A stretch of DNA of 64,000 nt, from assembly GCA_021772895.1 (NCBI GenBank), contig JAJFLC010000022.1, positions 62,001-126,000 on the forward strand, given 5' to 3'. Source of the DNA: Mariprofundaceae bacterium. Lineage in GTDB: Bacteria; Pseudomonadota; Zetaproteobacteria; Mariprofundales; Mariprofundaceae. Position numbers and translations under genes: made by a program. Each line of letters opens with the position of its first letter. Positions within the stretch are counted from its first letter, which is position 1. Of the stretch, positions 30,142 to 40,113 are shown one piece after another. A model generated the notes under the pieces. That model was not told where the DNA came from, did not search any database, and was given only the letters and a program-made list of their open reading frames with translations.

Positions 30142-31601
30142 AACACCTCCTTTGTTGACTGCGTATGCAGCGAATTAAATTTCGTTTTTTCTTTCGCTGA
30201 CTTCCCGGACCCACGCACAGTCGATTCAATCCACAGCGGAATGAAAATAAACAGATCATAGATGCTCGTCAGCATACTGCCGGTGTAATGAGATGTATTG
30301 GCAAGCACAGAAAAGAAAAAAGCCATAGTACGTAATGTACCCGCAGCCAGGATGCCCAAAATGGTACGCGATGAATGAACAAACGATTCAAGCGGAATCG
30401 CCACAAACACCAGTGCAAACGGAAGAATAAAACCCATGCCCATCTGTGCTGCAGTGGTGATCCAACGTTCTGAAACGCCGATGATAGCCCCGGCATTGCC
30501 AACCAACGATGCCCTTAGTGCTGCATCATCCTGCGCCAGCACCTCACGCATATAAGCAAGACCTGCCTCTACACTCGCCAAAGTCAGAAGGATTGAGAAA
30601 GTGATCCAGATCATGCGTACACGCATGATATCCTTCATCGAACCAATCACCGGAAAAAGTCGAGTTATGCGAAGACTTTCCATCAAAAAGAGACCCATCG
30701 CAACTTCAACAAGAATAATCACCAGTGCAGCAATGCTTGCGGTTTTATAACCCATCAACAAACCACTGCCACCGACCATTTCCGCCATCGGGCGTGCAAT
30801 CAAATTGAAGTTGATCACAGCACCGCCAATCGCAATCGCCAGCACAAAGCCAGCTACAAAAAACTGAGTTAACGAAGAAGATGAAAGTGTCTTCTTGGCA
30901 CTATCTGTTTCATTAACAATTTTTTCATACTCAGCCATCTGGGTATCCACGATACGTGAACGTTCCATCAACGCATTCACATGCAGATCGACTTCTTTCA
31001 GATCATTATTCATCGCACGCCATGATGGCAACATTCTTTTGAGCAACATATGCCGCTCACGACTCGATTCCCGATAAACAACCAATGTCTTTTCATGGTT
31101 CTTTTCCATAGAGCCACGGATACTATCCAGAATCTGACCCACCATCGGATCACTTTTGGATGTCGGAATTTTTGCAACCGCTTCAACAGCCTTGGCCCAG
31201 CCCGGAGCCTCAGGTGGAACCTCAGCACTCTGTTTGTAGTCCTCATCAATCCGAGTCACCACATCACTAATTTTCCGATGCAACGTCGGGTACTCTGAAA
31301 GATCCATCTCTACAATCTTATTGATTCGAGAAAACTCTCGCTCAATCAGATGTTCGGATGCCTCGCGCCCTGCGGCAATCAATACCTCAGAATTACGATC
31401 CAGAAGCTTTTTTTCAGCTCCCATAAGCGATTCTGAGGTCTGCTGGCATGCACTCCGTATCCCTGCTGCAACTGCCTCAATCATTTTATGCATGGGATCT
31501 CTGGCCAAATAGGTCAAGACCATGATAATCACACTCCAGATCACAGCTGACAGCGCCACACTCTCTGACCACAATAAATAAACTTCCGAAAATGACATCA
31601 C
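30138..31601 (-). CDS. Uncharacterised multi-TM protein with large soluble N-terminal region
   Basis: 487 aa; N-terminal TM, ~200 aa helical soluble region, then several TM helices; 4-bp overlap with the downstream VWA lipoprotein gene. Confidence 0.75.
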   Translation of the reverse strand: MMSFSEVYLLWSESVALSAVIWSVIIMVLTYLARDPMHKMIEAVAAGIRSACQQTSESLMGAEKKLLDRNSEVLIAAGREASEHLIEREFSRINKIVEMDLSEYPTLHRKISDVVTRIDEDYKQSAEVPPEAPGWAKAVEAVAKIPTSKSDPMVGQILDSIRGSMEKNHEKTLVVYRESSRERHMLLKRMLPSWRAMNNDLKEVDLHVNALMERSRIVDTQMAEYEKIVNETDSAKKTLSSSSLTQFFVAGFVLAIAIGGAVINFNLIARPMAEMVGGSGLLMGYKTASIAALVIILVEVAMGLFLMESLRITRLFPVIGSMKDIMRVRMIWITFSILLTLASVEAGLAYMREVLAQDDAALRASLVGNAGAIIGVSERWITTAAQMGMGFILPFALVFVAIPLESFVHSSRTILGILAAGTLRTMAFFFSVLANTSHYTGSMLTSIYDLFIFIPLWIESTVRGSGKSAKEKTKFNSLHTQSTKEVL

Positions 31602-31820
31602 AACCTCCTTATAACCACTCTTACCGGCTTCACTAGCGATATCTTCGAGTGGGAAGTTACAAGGGCTTAAAAGTGAATAATGTTACCAGCATCACATATC
31701 AGGAATATTGTTTTTTTGAGAAAAAAGAATTGCAAATAGCCTTTTTGCCTCATTTTCGTTTTAATTTTTTATCACACCTGATGAAATGAAGAATGACTCC
31801 ACATATTCATTTCATCACAT

Positions 31821-31929
31821 GCATCAAAAACAATTCCCCCACCACACAGTGAGTCTGTAAGCGAAGCAGGGCATACACCTGCGTAGCGTTCCAAGTAAAA
31901 AAATATGGAGTTTTTTACGTATCAATCAT
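31821..31929. repeat. Intergenic structured repeat, copy 1
   Basis: gcatcaaaaacaa...gtaagcgaagcagggc-CCTGCG...gtaaaaaaatatggagttttttac-g-atcaatcat; shares layout with copy 2. Confidence 0.7.
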
Positions 31930-31961
31930 TCGAAAGCGAAATGCCCGTGCTTTCACCACAC

Positions 31962-32083
31962 GCATCAAAAACAAATTACTCTCCCCGCACACGGACGAAC
32001 AACGTGAGTCCGTAAGCGAAGCAGGGCCTGTGCCTGCGCAGCGATTCAAGTAAAAGGCAGGACGCCTTTTACGGATCAATCAT
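31962..32083. repeat. Intergenic structured repeat, copy 2
   Basis: gcatcaaaaacaa...gagtccgtaagcgaagcagggcctgtgcctgcgc...gtaaaaggcaggacgccttttacggatcaatcat. Confidence 0.7.
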
Positions 32084-32086
32084 CAA

Positions 32087-33076
32087 TCAATAAGGTCGTT
32101 TGGCTGAAAAGTCGGCCAGTCTGGCCAAAAGATTACGGATATCCACATCACCAAAATCGGGCAATGCCTTTTTAGCGCGTTCAGCATAATCAATCGCACG
32201 TTTCATCGCATACTCAGCTCCGCCTTGCGCTTCAACACGCTCACGCACCCATTCACGGTCGCCCTCTTCATAGGCATCCCGCTCAGCAATGCTATGTACA
32301 CGTTTGCGCAACGCCTCATCGCTGTGCATGGCATGAATCAACGGCAGTGTGATCTTACCCTCTTCCAGATCGTGGCCTACCGGTTTGCCTGCAGTTTCCT
32401 CATCAGCCAGATAATCCAGAGCATCATCCATCAACTGAAAAGCCACACCCAGACACATGCCATATTCAGCCATCTTCGCCACCACATTGGCAGGTTGACC
32501 ACTGACATGTGACCCGACCTCTGCCGCAGCCGAAAAAAGCACGGCCGTTTTACGTTCGATCACTTCCAAGCACTCAGCCTCGCTCATCTCCAGATGAAAT
32601 GTCCGCGAAAGTTGCAGCACCTCACCCTCAGCCAACGCATTGGTGACATCGGACATCAGGCGCAGCATCTCCATATCACCATCACTCACCATCATCTGAA
32701 AGGAGCGGGAGAAGAGATAATCGCCCACCAGCACACTTGCCTGATTACCCCACACACCATTGGCAGAAGGTGCACCACGGCGCTGATAAGATGAATCCAC
32801 GACATCGTCATGCAGTAGCGATGCAGTATGAATGAACTCCACCACCACTGACATTGGAATATGACGATCACCCTGATAACCAAAATAACGCGCGATCAAC
32901 AGACAAAGCAGCGGACGCAGCCGTTTGCCACCACTGTTCACAATATAGTGACCAATCGCCGGGATCATCATGATGTCCGACTGTAAATTTTCATGGATAC
33001 AGGCATTGACCCTCTGCATCTCGGATTCGCAGAGCTGACTGGCCTGATTGAGTGGGTTTTGGTCGCTTGTTTGCAC
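32087..33076 (-). CDS. ispB: Polyprenyl (octaprenyl) diphosphate synthase
   Basis: GGKRLRPLL, LLHDDVVDSSYQRRG (DDxxD), FQLMDDALDYLADEETAGKPVGHDLEEGKITLPLI. Confidence 0.93.
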   Translation of the reverse strand: MQTSDQNPLNQASQLCESEMQRVNACIHENLQSDIMMIPAIGHYIVNSGGKRLRPLLCLLIARYFGYQGDRHIPMSVVVEFIHTASLLHDDVVDSSYQRRGAPSANGVWGNQASVLVGDYLFSRSFQMMVSDGDMEMLRLMSDVTNALAEGEVLQLSRTFHLEMSEAECLEVIERKTAVLFSAAAEVGSHVSGQPANVVAKMAEYGMCLGVAFQLMDDALDYLADEETAGKPVGHDLEEGKITLPLIHAMHSDEALRKRVHSIAERDAYEEGDREWVRERVEAQGGAEYAMKRAIDYAERAKKALPDFGDVDIRNLLARLADFSAKRPY

Positions 33077-33155
33077 TGTGGCTGCATCGTAAAGCGCAGC
33101 ACACCAACGTCAAGTTTCATTGTTTTTTAATAAAAACTGGCTTACCTTGCCATGC

Positions 33156-33584
33156 ATGACACGCTTGAGAGGTAATCACATCCGCCAGCATTCAGGCTGG
33201 AGCAAGGCTTTGGTGCTTGTTTTTGCCATGCAGATTCTTGCATCCTCTCTTTGCATTTCCACAAGCGCACAGGCTACGGAAACAGTGTCATTAGAGCATT
33301 GTCACCAAACCATGGAACAGACAAATATGGGGCATGACATGGGTTCTGAACCCATGCAGGAAATACCAGCGTCTGCCTGTTCACACTGCACATCACCCGA
33401 TGGCGTCACGGTTTTTTCAAACTCTTTAGATCAAGCCCCTGTTGTCGTTTTAATCGCATATATGGCAACAAAAGCCACAACTTCAACGTTTGAATCACCT
33501 GCACTCTTTTTTATTGAAAAGGCTCAGGCTCCGCCCAACAGCTCCAGCACCCTCTACACAACCACGCAACGCATCCGCGTCTGA
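33156..33584 (+). CDS. Small exported His/Cys/Met-containing protein upstream of Cus operon
   Basis: Signal-peptide-like N-terminus; EHCHQTMEQTNMGHDMGSEPMQEIPASACSHC; ATG at 33156. Confidence 0.6.
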   Translation: MTRLRGNHIRQHSGWSKALVLVFAMQILASSLCISTSAQATETVSLEHCHQTMEQTNMGHDMGSEPMQEIPASACSHCTSPDGVTVFSNSLDQAPVVVLIAYMATKATTSTFESPALFFIEKAQAPPNSSSTLYTTTQRIRV

Positions 33585-33627
33585 TTCACATCTGTTACTG
33601 AACGTCCGTATCGTTTGATACGGCAAG

Positions 33628-35001
33628 TTGCACGCCTTGCAACACCCTATTCAGAAACAGGAGAAGAGGTTGAAAAACAATTCTGTCATTCACATCGCGA
33701 TATTCGTTTGGGCTCTGGTTTTACCACTCTCAGCGCAAGCTGACCGTATCACCAGTGACACCATTGCCAACACATCAGGTATCATCACTGAAAAACAGGC
33801 CGTTGCCGAAGCACTTGCCAACAACCCGAACATTGCAAGCATGCAATCAAAGGCCGAAGCCATGCGTCATATCCCGTCACAGGCAAGTGCCCTGCCCGAC
33901 CCTGTGTTGAGCCTGAACGCATTGAACTTGCCAACAGACAGCTTCGCCACGGCACAAGAGAATATGACGCAGTTGCAGGTCGGTCTTAGCCAAACGATCC
34001 CTTTCCCCGGCAAATTAAATCTGCGTGAACAGACTGCACACCATGAAGCGGACTCAGCTGGACACGATAGCAACGAGACACGCCTGACCATCGTTCGTAA
34101 CGTGCACAGCATATGGTGGAATCTTTTCTATCTGGGCCGTGCGCTCAGAATCGTTCAACGCAATCAGGTATTGCTGCGTCAATTTGTAAAAATTGCTGAA
34201 ACCAAATATAAAACCGGACAAGGGCTACAATCTGATGTGCTACTGGCACAGGTGGAACTCTCCAAGCTTCTCGATATTGAAATTGGACTCAAGGCATCCC
34301 GTCAACACCAGTCTGCACAACTCAATGCCCTGATGAACAGACGGGCACAGTCACCCATCAAACTCCCTGACCAGATCAACGAGCAATTGCCTGCCATTCC
34401 AGATATCGAAAGTCTTCGTACACAGGCGATGGATTTCCGTCCGCTTCTGGCATCACAGCGTAGCAAAACAAATGCAGCCGATTCACGTATCGCACTGGCC
34501 AAAAAAGATTATTACCCCGATTTCACGCTGGCTGGCACCTACGGATCACGTCATGGCATCAACCCTGCCACCGGGCGCAGCCGCACCGACCTTGCATCAA
34601 TCAAGTTAAGTATCACCTTGCCGCTCTACGCTGGCAGTAAACAAGCCGAAGCGGTAGAACAGCGCAAAGCCGAAGCAGCAAGCGAACAGTTCAGGCTGAC
34701 CGATCAGATCAGAGCCGTGGATGCGGAGATCAGTTCAGCACTGGCTGATTATCATGCCCGCCACGATCAGGCAGCACTTTTTAAGACAGGTATCATTCCG
34801 CAGGCAAGCCAAACAGTATCATCCATGCTGGCATCCTATCAGGTGAACAAGGTCGATTTTCTCAACCTCGTTCGCGCCCAAATCACGCTCTACAACTATG
34901 AAACGCAATACTGGAAAGCCATCAGTTCCGGCTGGCAGGCATGGGCTCGCCTCGAAGCAGCAACGGGTAAAAACTTAGTCAGGGAGACCGATCATGAATA
35001 A
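33628..35001 (+). CDS. TolC-family outer-membrane efflux protein (CusC-like)
   Basis: Signal peptide then coiled-coil OEP repeats (EALANNPNIASMQSKAEAMR...). Start uncertain (TTG at 33628 or ~33670). Confidence 0.85.
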   Translation: MHALQHPIQKQEKRLKNNSVIHIAIFVWALVLPLSAQADRITSDTIANTSGIITEKQAVAEALANNPNIASMQSKAEAMRHIPSQASALPDPVLSLNALNLPTDSFATAQENMTQLQVGLSQTIPFPGKLNLREQTAHHEADSAGHDSNETRLTIVRNVHSIWWNLFYLGRALRIVQRNQVLLRQFVKIAETKYKTGQGLQSDVLLAQVELSKLLDIEIGLKASRQHQSAQLNALMNRRAQSPIKLPDQINEQLPAIPDIESLRTQAMDFRPLLASQRSKTNAADSRIALAKKDYYPDFTLAGTYGSRHGINPATGRSRTDLASIKLSITLPLYAGSKQAEAVEQRKAEAASEQFRLTDQIRAVDAEISSALADYHARHDQAALFKTGIIPQASQTVSSMLASYQVNKVDFLNLVRAQITLYNYETQYWKAISSGWQAWARLEAATGKNLVRETDHE

Positions 35002-36427
35002 AAACATTCTCATCACGGCAGCCGTCACGCTGATCATCGGTACTATAGCGGGTTACCTGCTGGCCCCTGCCGATAACATGCCGGATCACGATGCAACAAC
35101 ACAGACAGCAACACAAGCCGCAGCCAACAAACCACTGTTCTATCGGAACCCGATGAACCCGGAGATTACCAGTCCCATGCCGACCAAAGACCATATGGGC
35201 ATGGACTATATTCCCGTCTATGCAGATGCTGCGTCTGCATCTGATATGCCAACAGGAACCGTCACGATTGATCCGGTCACCGAACAAAATATCGGCGTGC
35301 GTATCGCTTTGGCTGAGCGCAAGACCCTCTCCCGCGCCATCCGTTCTGTCGGACGGGTCACCTTTAATGAGGAGCGAGTCACAAGACTGCATCCAAAAGT
35401 GGATGGCTGGGTTGATAAGCTGTTTATCGATAAAACCGGTGATCGTGTAAAAAAAGACACCATGTTGCTCTCCATCTACTCGCCACAACTGATGGCCACC
35501 GAAGAGGAATACCTTCTGGCACTGAACAATGCCGAAACACTGAAAGGCAGTCCGTTTAAGGATATCCGCGAAGGCGCTGCCAGCCTGAAACGTTCAGCTC
35601 GCGAACGACTGGAGCTGTTTGATGTCCCTGCACATCAAATCGCAGAGCTTGAACGCACGCGCAAGGTGATGAAAAACATCCACATCCACTCACCTTTTGA
35701 CGGTATTGTGATGAAAATCGGTGCGCGCGAAGGTCAGCGCATCACCCCTGAAACCGAGCTCTACATGATCGCAGATCTCTCCAGGGTATGGACCATTGTC
35801 GATCTTTACGAGGATGACATGCCCTGGGTACGTGAAGGTGATATGGCCAAGATGCAGGTGGCAGGCATCCCCGGCCGCACATTCATCGGCAAGGTCACTT
35901 ATATCTATCCTTATCTGGAAGCCAAAACCCGCACAGTCAAAATCCGTCTGGAGTTCGACAATGCCGATTTTGAACTCAAACCCGAGATGTTTGCCAATGT
36001 CACCATTCAAGCCAGCCGTCAGGTGGATGCGATTGTGGTGCCATCCGAATCGATCATCCGCACCGGAGCGCGTGAACAGCTTTTTGTAAAACTTGCATCC
36101 GGAAAGTTTGAACCCCGCATTGTAAAACTCGGCCTGAGTGCCGAAGGCATGACCCAGATCATCGAAGGTGTTGCGGTGGGTGAAGCCGTGGTCACCTCCA
36201 GTCAGTTCCTGATCGATTCAGAATCCAAACTGAAAGAGGCCACCGCCAAGATGCTGGGTACAACAGAACAGCAGGACAAGGCATCTCCTGCGATGGAGAT
36301 GGGCGGTATGAACATGGATGAGCATCCGACAGAAAAACCAGATAGATCAGGCGAAAAGCAGATGGATATGGAGCATATGAACCACATGGGCGACATGAAC
36401 ATGGATCATATGAGAGGTGACCAGTGA
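34994..36427 (+). CDS. cusB: RND efflux periplasmic adaptor (CusB-like) with N-terminal heavy-metal-binding domain and Met/His-rich tail
   Basis: FYRNPMNPEITSPMPTKDHMGMDYIPVY; VTGRVTFNEERVTRLHPKVDGWVDKLF-type membrane-fusion core. Confidence 0.9.
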   Translation: MNKNILITAAVTLIIGTIAGYLLAPADNMPDHDATTQTATQAAANKPLFYRNPMNPEITSPMPTKDHMGMDYIPVYADAASASDMPTGTVTIDPVTEQNIGVRIALAERKTLSRAIRSVGRVTFNEERVTRLHPKVDGWVDKLFIDKTGDRVKKDTMLLSIYSPQLMATEEEYLLALNNAETLKGSPFKDIREGAASLKRSARERLELFDVPAHQIAELERTRKVMKNIHIHSPFDGIVMKIGAREGQRITPETELYMIADLSRVWTIVDLYEDDMPWVREGDMAKMQVAGIPGRTFIGKVTYIYPYLEAKTRTVKIRLEFDNADFELKPEMFANVTIQASRQVDAIVVPSESIIRTGAREQLFVKLASGKFEPRIVKLGLSAEGMTQIIEGVAVGEAVVTSSQFLIDSESKLKEATAKMLGTTEQQDKASPAMEMGGMNMDEHPTEKPDRSGEKQMDMEHMNHMGDMNMDHMRGDQ

Positions 36428-39400
36428 TTCATGCCCTGATTGAAATTTCGGTAAAAAATCGCTTTCTGCTGCTGATCGCCATGCTAATTGTCATCATGGC
36501 CGGGTGGCAGGCGATGCGCGCCACACCGCTTGACGCGATCCCTGACCTCTCTGATGTCCAGGTGATTGTCTTCTCTGATTATGCAGGTCAATCACCCCAG
36601 GTCGTTGAAGATCAGGTCACCTATCCGCTGACCACTGCGATGTTGTCCGTACCCAATACCAAGGTCGTCCGTGGTTACTCCTTCTTTGGTTTCTCGATGG
36701 TTTATGTCATTTTTGAAGAAGGTACGGACATCTACTGGGCGCGTACAAGGGTGCTGGAATATTTGAACTATGCCCGTGACAGGTTGCCATCATCCGTCAG
36801 CCCACGGCTTGGGCCGGATGCCACCGGTGTCGGCTGGGTCTATGAATATGCGCTGGTCGATAAAAGTGGCCGCCATGATCTGGCTCAGCTGCGTTCAATG
36901 CAGGATTGGTACATGCGCTACCCGTTGCAAACGGTTCAAGGCGTGGCCGAAGTCGCCTCAATCGGCGGCTTTATCAAACAATATCAGGTAGAAGTTGACC
37001 CTGATGCACTGGCTGCATTCAATATCCCCCTCGCCAAAGTAAAACAGGCCATTGCCCGCAGCAATAATGACGTAGGCGGACGCCTGATCGAAATGGGTGA
37101 AACCGAGTATATGGTGCGCGGGCGAGGTTATATTCGCTCCATTGCTGATCTGGAAATCACACCCATTGGTGTGGATGAACATGGAACCCCCATTTTTCTT
37201 AAACAGGTGGCTCATATTCATCTGGGCCCGGAACTCAGGCGTGGTGCAGCTGATCTGAATGGTGAAGGTGAGGTGGCAGGCGGCATTGTCATCATGCGCT
37301 ATGGTGAAAATGCACAGGCAACCATCGAAAGGGTACGACAAAAGTTGAATGAGCTGGCTAAAGGATTGCCCGCAGGTGTAGAGATCGTGCCAGTTTATGA
37401 TCGTGGTACACTGATTGAACGTGCCGTGGATAATTTGAGCAAAAAGTTGATTGAAGAATCCATCGTTGTCGCTCTGATCTGTCTGATATTCCTGATGCAT
37501 GTGCGCAGTGCACTGGTTGCGATTATCACCCTTCCGATCGGCATCCTAATCGCCTTCATCATCATGCAGTGGCAGGGCATCAGCGCCAATATCATGAGTC
37601 TGGGCGGCATTGCTATTGCCATCGGCGCAATGGTTGATGGTGCGATTGTGATGATCGAAAATGCACACAAACATCTGGAACGGGCAGGTGAAACGTTGAG
37701 TTTGGAGCAGCGCTGGCAAGCCGTGTTGGCTGCATCCAAAGAGGTCGGGCCTGCACTGTTTTTCAGCCTGCTGATTATTACTGTCTCGTTCCTTCCGGTC
37801 TTTACACTGGAAGCGCAGGAAGGGCGTCTTTTCTCTCCACTGGCTTTCACCAAAACCTATGCCATGGCTGCAGCGGCACTCTTGGCTGTAACATTGGTGC
37901 CGGTACTTATGGGGCTACTTATACGCGGGAAAATCCCGAGTGAAGAAAGAAACCCAATAAATGCAACCCTGAAAAAATTACATGCACCCCTGTTAAACAT
38001 GATGATGAAGGGTAAAACTCTGACGCTCACTATCGCAATAATCATACTTGCAGCTACAGCCTATCCAGTGATGAAAATCGGTTCAGAATTTATGCCACCA
38101 CTGGATGAAGGCGATATTCTTTATATGCCAACCACCTATCCCGGCATTTCAATTACCAAAGCCAAGGAACTGCTTCAGCAAACCGATAGAATTCTGAAAA
38201 CCTTCCCGGAAGTTGAATCGGTTTTTGGCAAGGTCGGGCGTGCCGAAACAGCCACCGACCCTGCGCCACTCTCCATGCTGGAAACCACCATTCGCCTAAA
38301 ACCAAAAGATCAATGGCCAGAGAGTGGAAAAACAACCCGCCAGCTCATGGATGAGATGGATGCCGCCATTCGTTTCCCCGGTCTTGCCAATGCATGGAGC
38401 TATCCCATTAAAACCCGCATCGACATGCTCTCGACCGGCATCAAAACCCCAATCGGCGTCAAGGTATCCGGCCCAAATTTAAACACGCTTGAGCGGGTCG
38501 CTGGAGAGATCGAGCAGATTCTCAAAACGCATCCCGATACCCTTTCAGCATTTGGTGACAAAGCTGCCGGTGGCTATTATTTGGATTTTGATATTAAACG
38601 TGAAGAGGCCGCCCGTTATGGTCTGACTATTGGTGATGTACAGGATGTGATCAGCAGTGCCATTGGCGGCATGAATGTCACCACAACCATCGAAGGACTG
38701 GAGCGATACCCGGTCAATGTTCGTTACCCCCGAGAGTTGCGTGATAATATCGAGTCACTGCGCCGCGTGTTGATTCCAACACAGGTCGGCGCCCAAATTC
38801 CGCTATCATTGGTTGCCGATCTCCAATTGCGGCGTGGGCCCCCATCCATCAAAACCGAAAATGCCCGCCCCAATGCCTGGGTCTATATCGATATCAGAAC
38901 CTCCGACATCGGCGGCTACGTTGAGCAGGCAAAAAGACTACTGGATGAAAAACTGAATATTCCAGCCGGTTACACATTGGGCTGGTCCGGCCAATTTGAA
39001 TATATGGAGCGGGCTGAAGAACGTTTGAAAGTGGTTGTTCCCCTGACCTTGCTGAGCATTTTTCTGCTGCTTTATTTCAACTTTCGGAATGTCATCACCC
39101 CTATCGTTGTGATGTTATCGATTCCGTTTTCTCTGATCGGCGGCTTTTGGCTAATCTGGTGGTTGGGATACAATATGAGTGTTGCGGTTGCGGTTGGTTT
39201 TATCGCGCTGGCCGGGGTATCAGCCGAGATTGGTGTGTTGGTACTGACATTTATTGATCAAGCTATCATCAAATCACGCAGCGAAAAAGATGGAAAACTA
39301 AGCAGCGCTGACATCGCACAGGCTGTTTTATCCGGCACCACCCAGCGTGTACGCCCGATTGCGATGACGGCCACAGCGATCATTGCAGGCCTTGTACCGA

Positions 39401-39567
39401 TCATGTGGGGATCAGGCACAGGTTCAGATGTCATGCAGCGTATCGCCGCTCCAATGATTGGCGGCATGTTTACCGCCACCGTTTTGAGTTTACTGGTACT
39501 GCCCGTGATTTACGGGCTGGTACTACAATGGAAAGAAAAAAGAACGGTTACCGAGGTAAAATCATGA
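36424..39567 (+). CDS. cusA: CusA/CzcA family heavy-metal RND transporter
   Basis: 1047 aa; TPLDAIPDLSDVQVIVFSDYAGQSPQVVEDQVTYPL; SNNDVGGRLIEMGETEYMVRGRGYI; GAMVDGAIVMIENAHKHLE. Confidence 0.95.
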   Translation: MIHALIEISVKNRFLLLIAMLIVIMAGWQAMRATPLDAIPDLSDVQVIVFSDYAGQSPQVVEDQVTYPLTTAMLSVPNTKVVRGYSFFGFSMVYVIFEEGTDIYWARTRVLEYLNYARDRLPSSVSPRLGPDATGVGWVYEYALVDKSGRHDLAQLRSMQDWYMRYPLQTVQGVAEVASIGGFIKQYQVEVDPDALAAFNIPLAKVKQAIARSNNDVGGRLIEMGETEYMVRGRGYIRSIADLEITPIGVDEHGTPIFLKQVAHIHLGPELRRGAADLNGEGEVAGGIVIMRYGENAQATIERVRQKLNELAKGLPAGVEIVPVYDRGTLIERAVDNLSKKLIEESIVVALICLIFLMHVRSALVAIITLPIGILIAFIIMQWQGISANIMSLGGIAIAIGAMVDGAIVMIENAHKHLERAGETLSLEQRWQAVLAASKEVGPALFFSLLIITVSFLPVFTLEAQEGRLFSPLAFTKTYAMAAAALLAVTLVPVLMGLLIRGKIPSEERNPINATLKKLHAPLLNMMMKGKTLTLTIAIIILAATAYPVMKIGSEFMPPLDEGDILYMPTTYPGISITKAKELLQQTDRILKTFPEVESVFGKVGRAETATDPAPLSMLETTIRLKPKDQWPESGKTTRQLMDEMDAAIRFPGLANAWSYPIKTRIDMLSTGIKTPIGVKVSGPNLNTLERVAGEIEQILKTHPDTLSAFGDKAAGGYYLDFDIKREEAARYGLTIGDVQDVISSAIGGMNVTTTIEGLERYPVNVRYPRELRDNIESLRRVLIPTQVGAQIPLSLVADLQLRRGPPSIKTENARPNAWVYIDIRTSDIGGYVEQAKRLLDEKLNIPAGYTLGWSGQFEYMERAEERLKVVVPLTLLSIFLLLYFNFRNVITPIVVMLSIPFSLIGGFWLIWWLGYNMSVAVAVGFIALAGVSAEIGVLVLTFIDQAIIKSRSEKDGKLSSADIAQAVLSGTTQRVRPIAMTATAIIAGLVPIMWGSGTGSDVMQRIAAPMIGGMFTATVLSLLVLPVIYGLVLQWKEKRTVTEVKS

Positions 39568-40106
39568 ATAAGAACAAAATGACTATTTTAATCGCTGCTA
39601 TCATATTCATGACCGGAACAGCACCCGCCATGGCCAGCGATCACAACCCCGGCACGGATGATCATATACATCATGACACTCCCCATGCAGAGCCAGTAAA
39701 ACCTGCCATGGGTGAAGTTGCTGATACAAAAGATCAAGGTCACATGCGTGGTATGTTTTTGGTCAAAAAGAATGTTGACGGCTACACCGTGAACTTCCAT
39801 GCGATGAAAGCCAAAGAAGCTATGCAGCACGGTGGAACGCATAATCTCATGGTGAAAGTAGAAAAAGATGGCAAGATACTCACTGATCTGATGGTAAATT
39901 CAAAAGTCACGCACCCGAACGGTAAGTCCGAATCCAAGATGTTAATGAAAATGGGAGACTGGTATATGGCAAATTATAATTTAGGTCATCATGGGAAACA
40001 TCAGTTGATGGTATTATTTAAGACCACTGATGGAAAAAAACACTTCGCTGGTATCTACTACCCTGAAGAAAAAACATCGCCACAAAACCAAAATCACCAT
40101 AGGTAG
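39564..40106 (+). CDS. His-rich exported protein of the Cus operon
   Basis: Start ATG 39564 overlaps cusA stop; signal peptide, SDHNPGTDDHIHHDTPHAEP; then conserved-looking ~110 aa beta domain. Confidence 0.7.
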   Translation: MNKNKMTILIAAIIFMTGTAPAMASDHNPGTDDHIHHDTPHAEPVKPAMGEVADTKDQGHMRGMFLVKKNVDGYTVNFHAMKAKEAMQHGGTHNLMVKVEKDGKILTDLMVNSKVTHPNGKSESKMLMKMGDWYMANYNLGHHGKHQLMVLFKTTDGKKHFAGIYYPEEKTSPQNQNHHR

Positions 40107-40113
40107 GATCATC

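Noticed and set aside
30138-31601. Assignment of the multi-TM protein as ZorA/MotA (Zorya defence)
   Set aside because: I see no MotA-like signature and no ZorB/OmpA, ZorC/D/E neighbours; left as unknown.
37395-37853. Minus-strand ORFs within cusA (36958-37500, 37395-37853)
   Set aside because: Antisense to conserved CusA sequence; no domain-like features.
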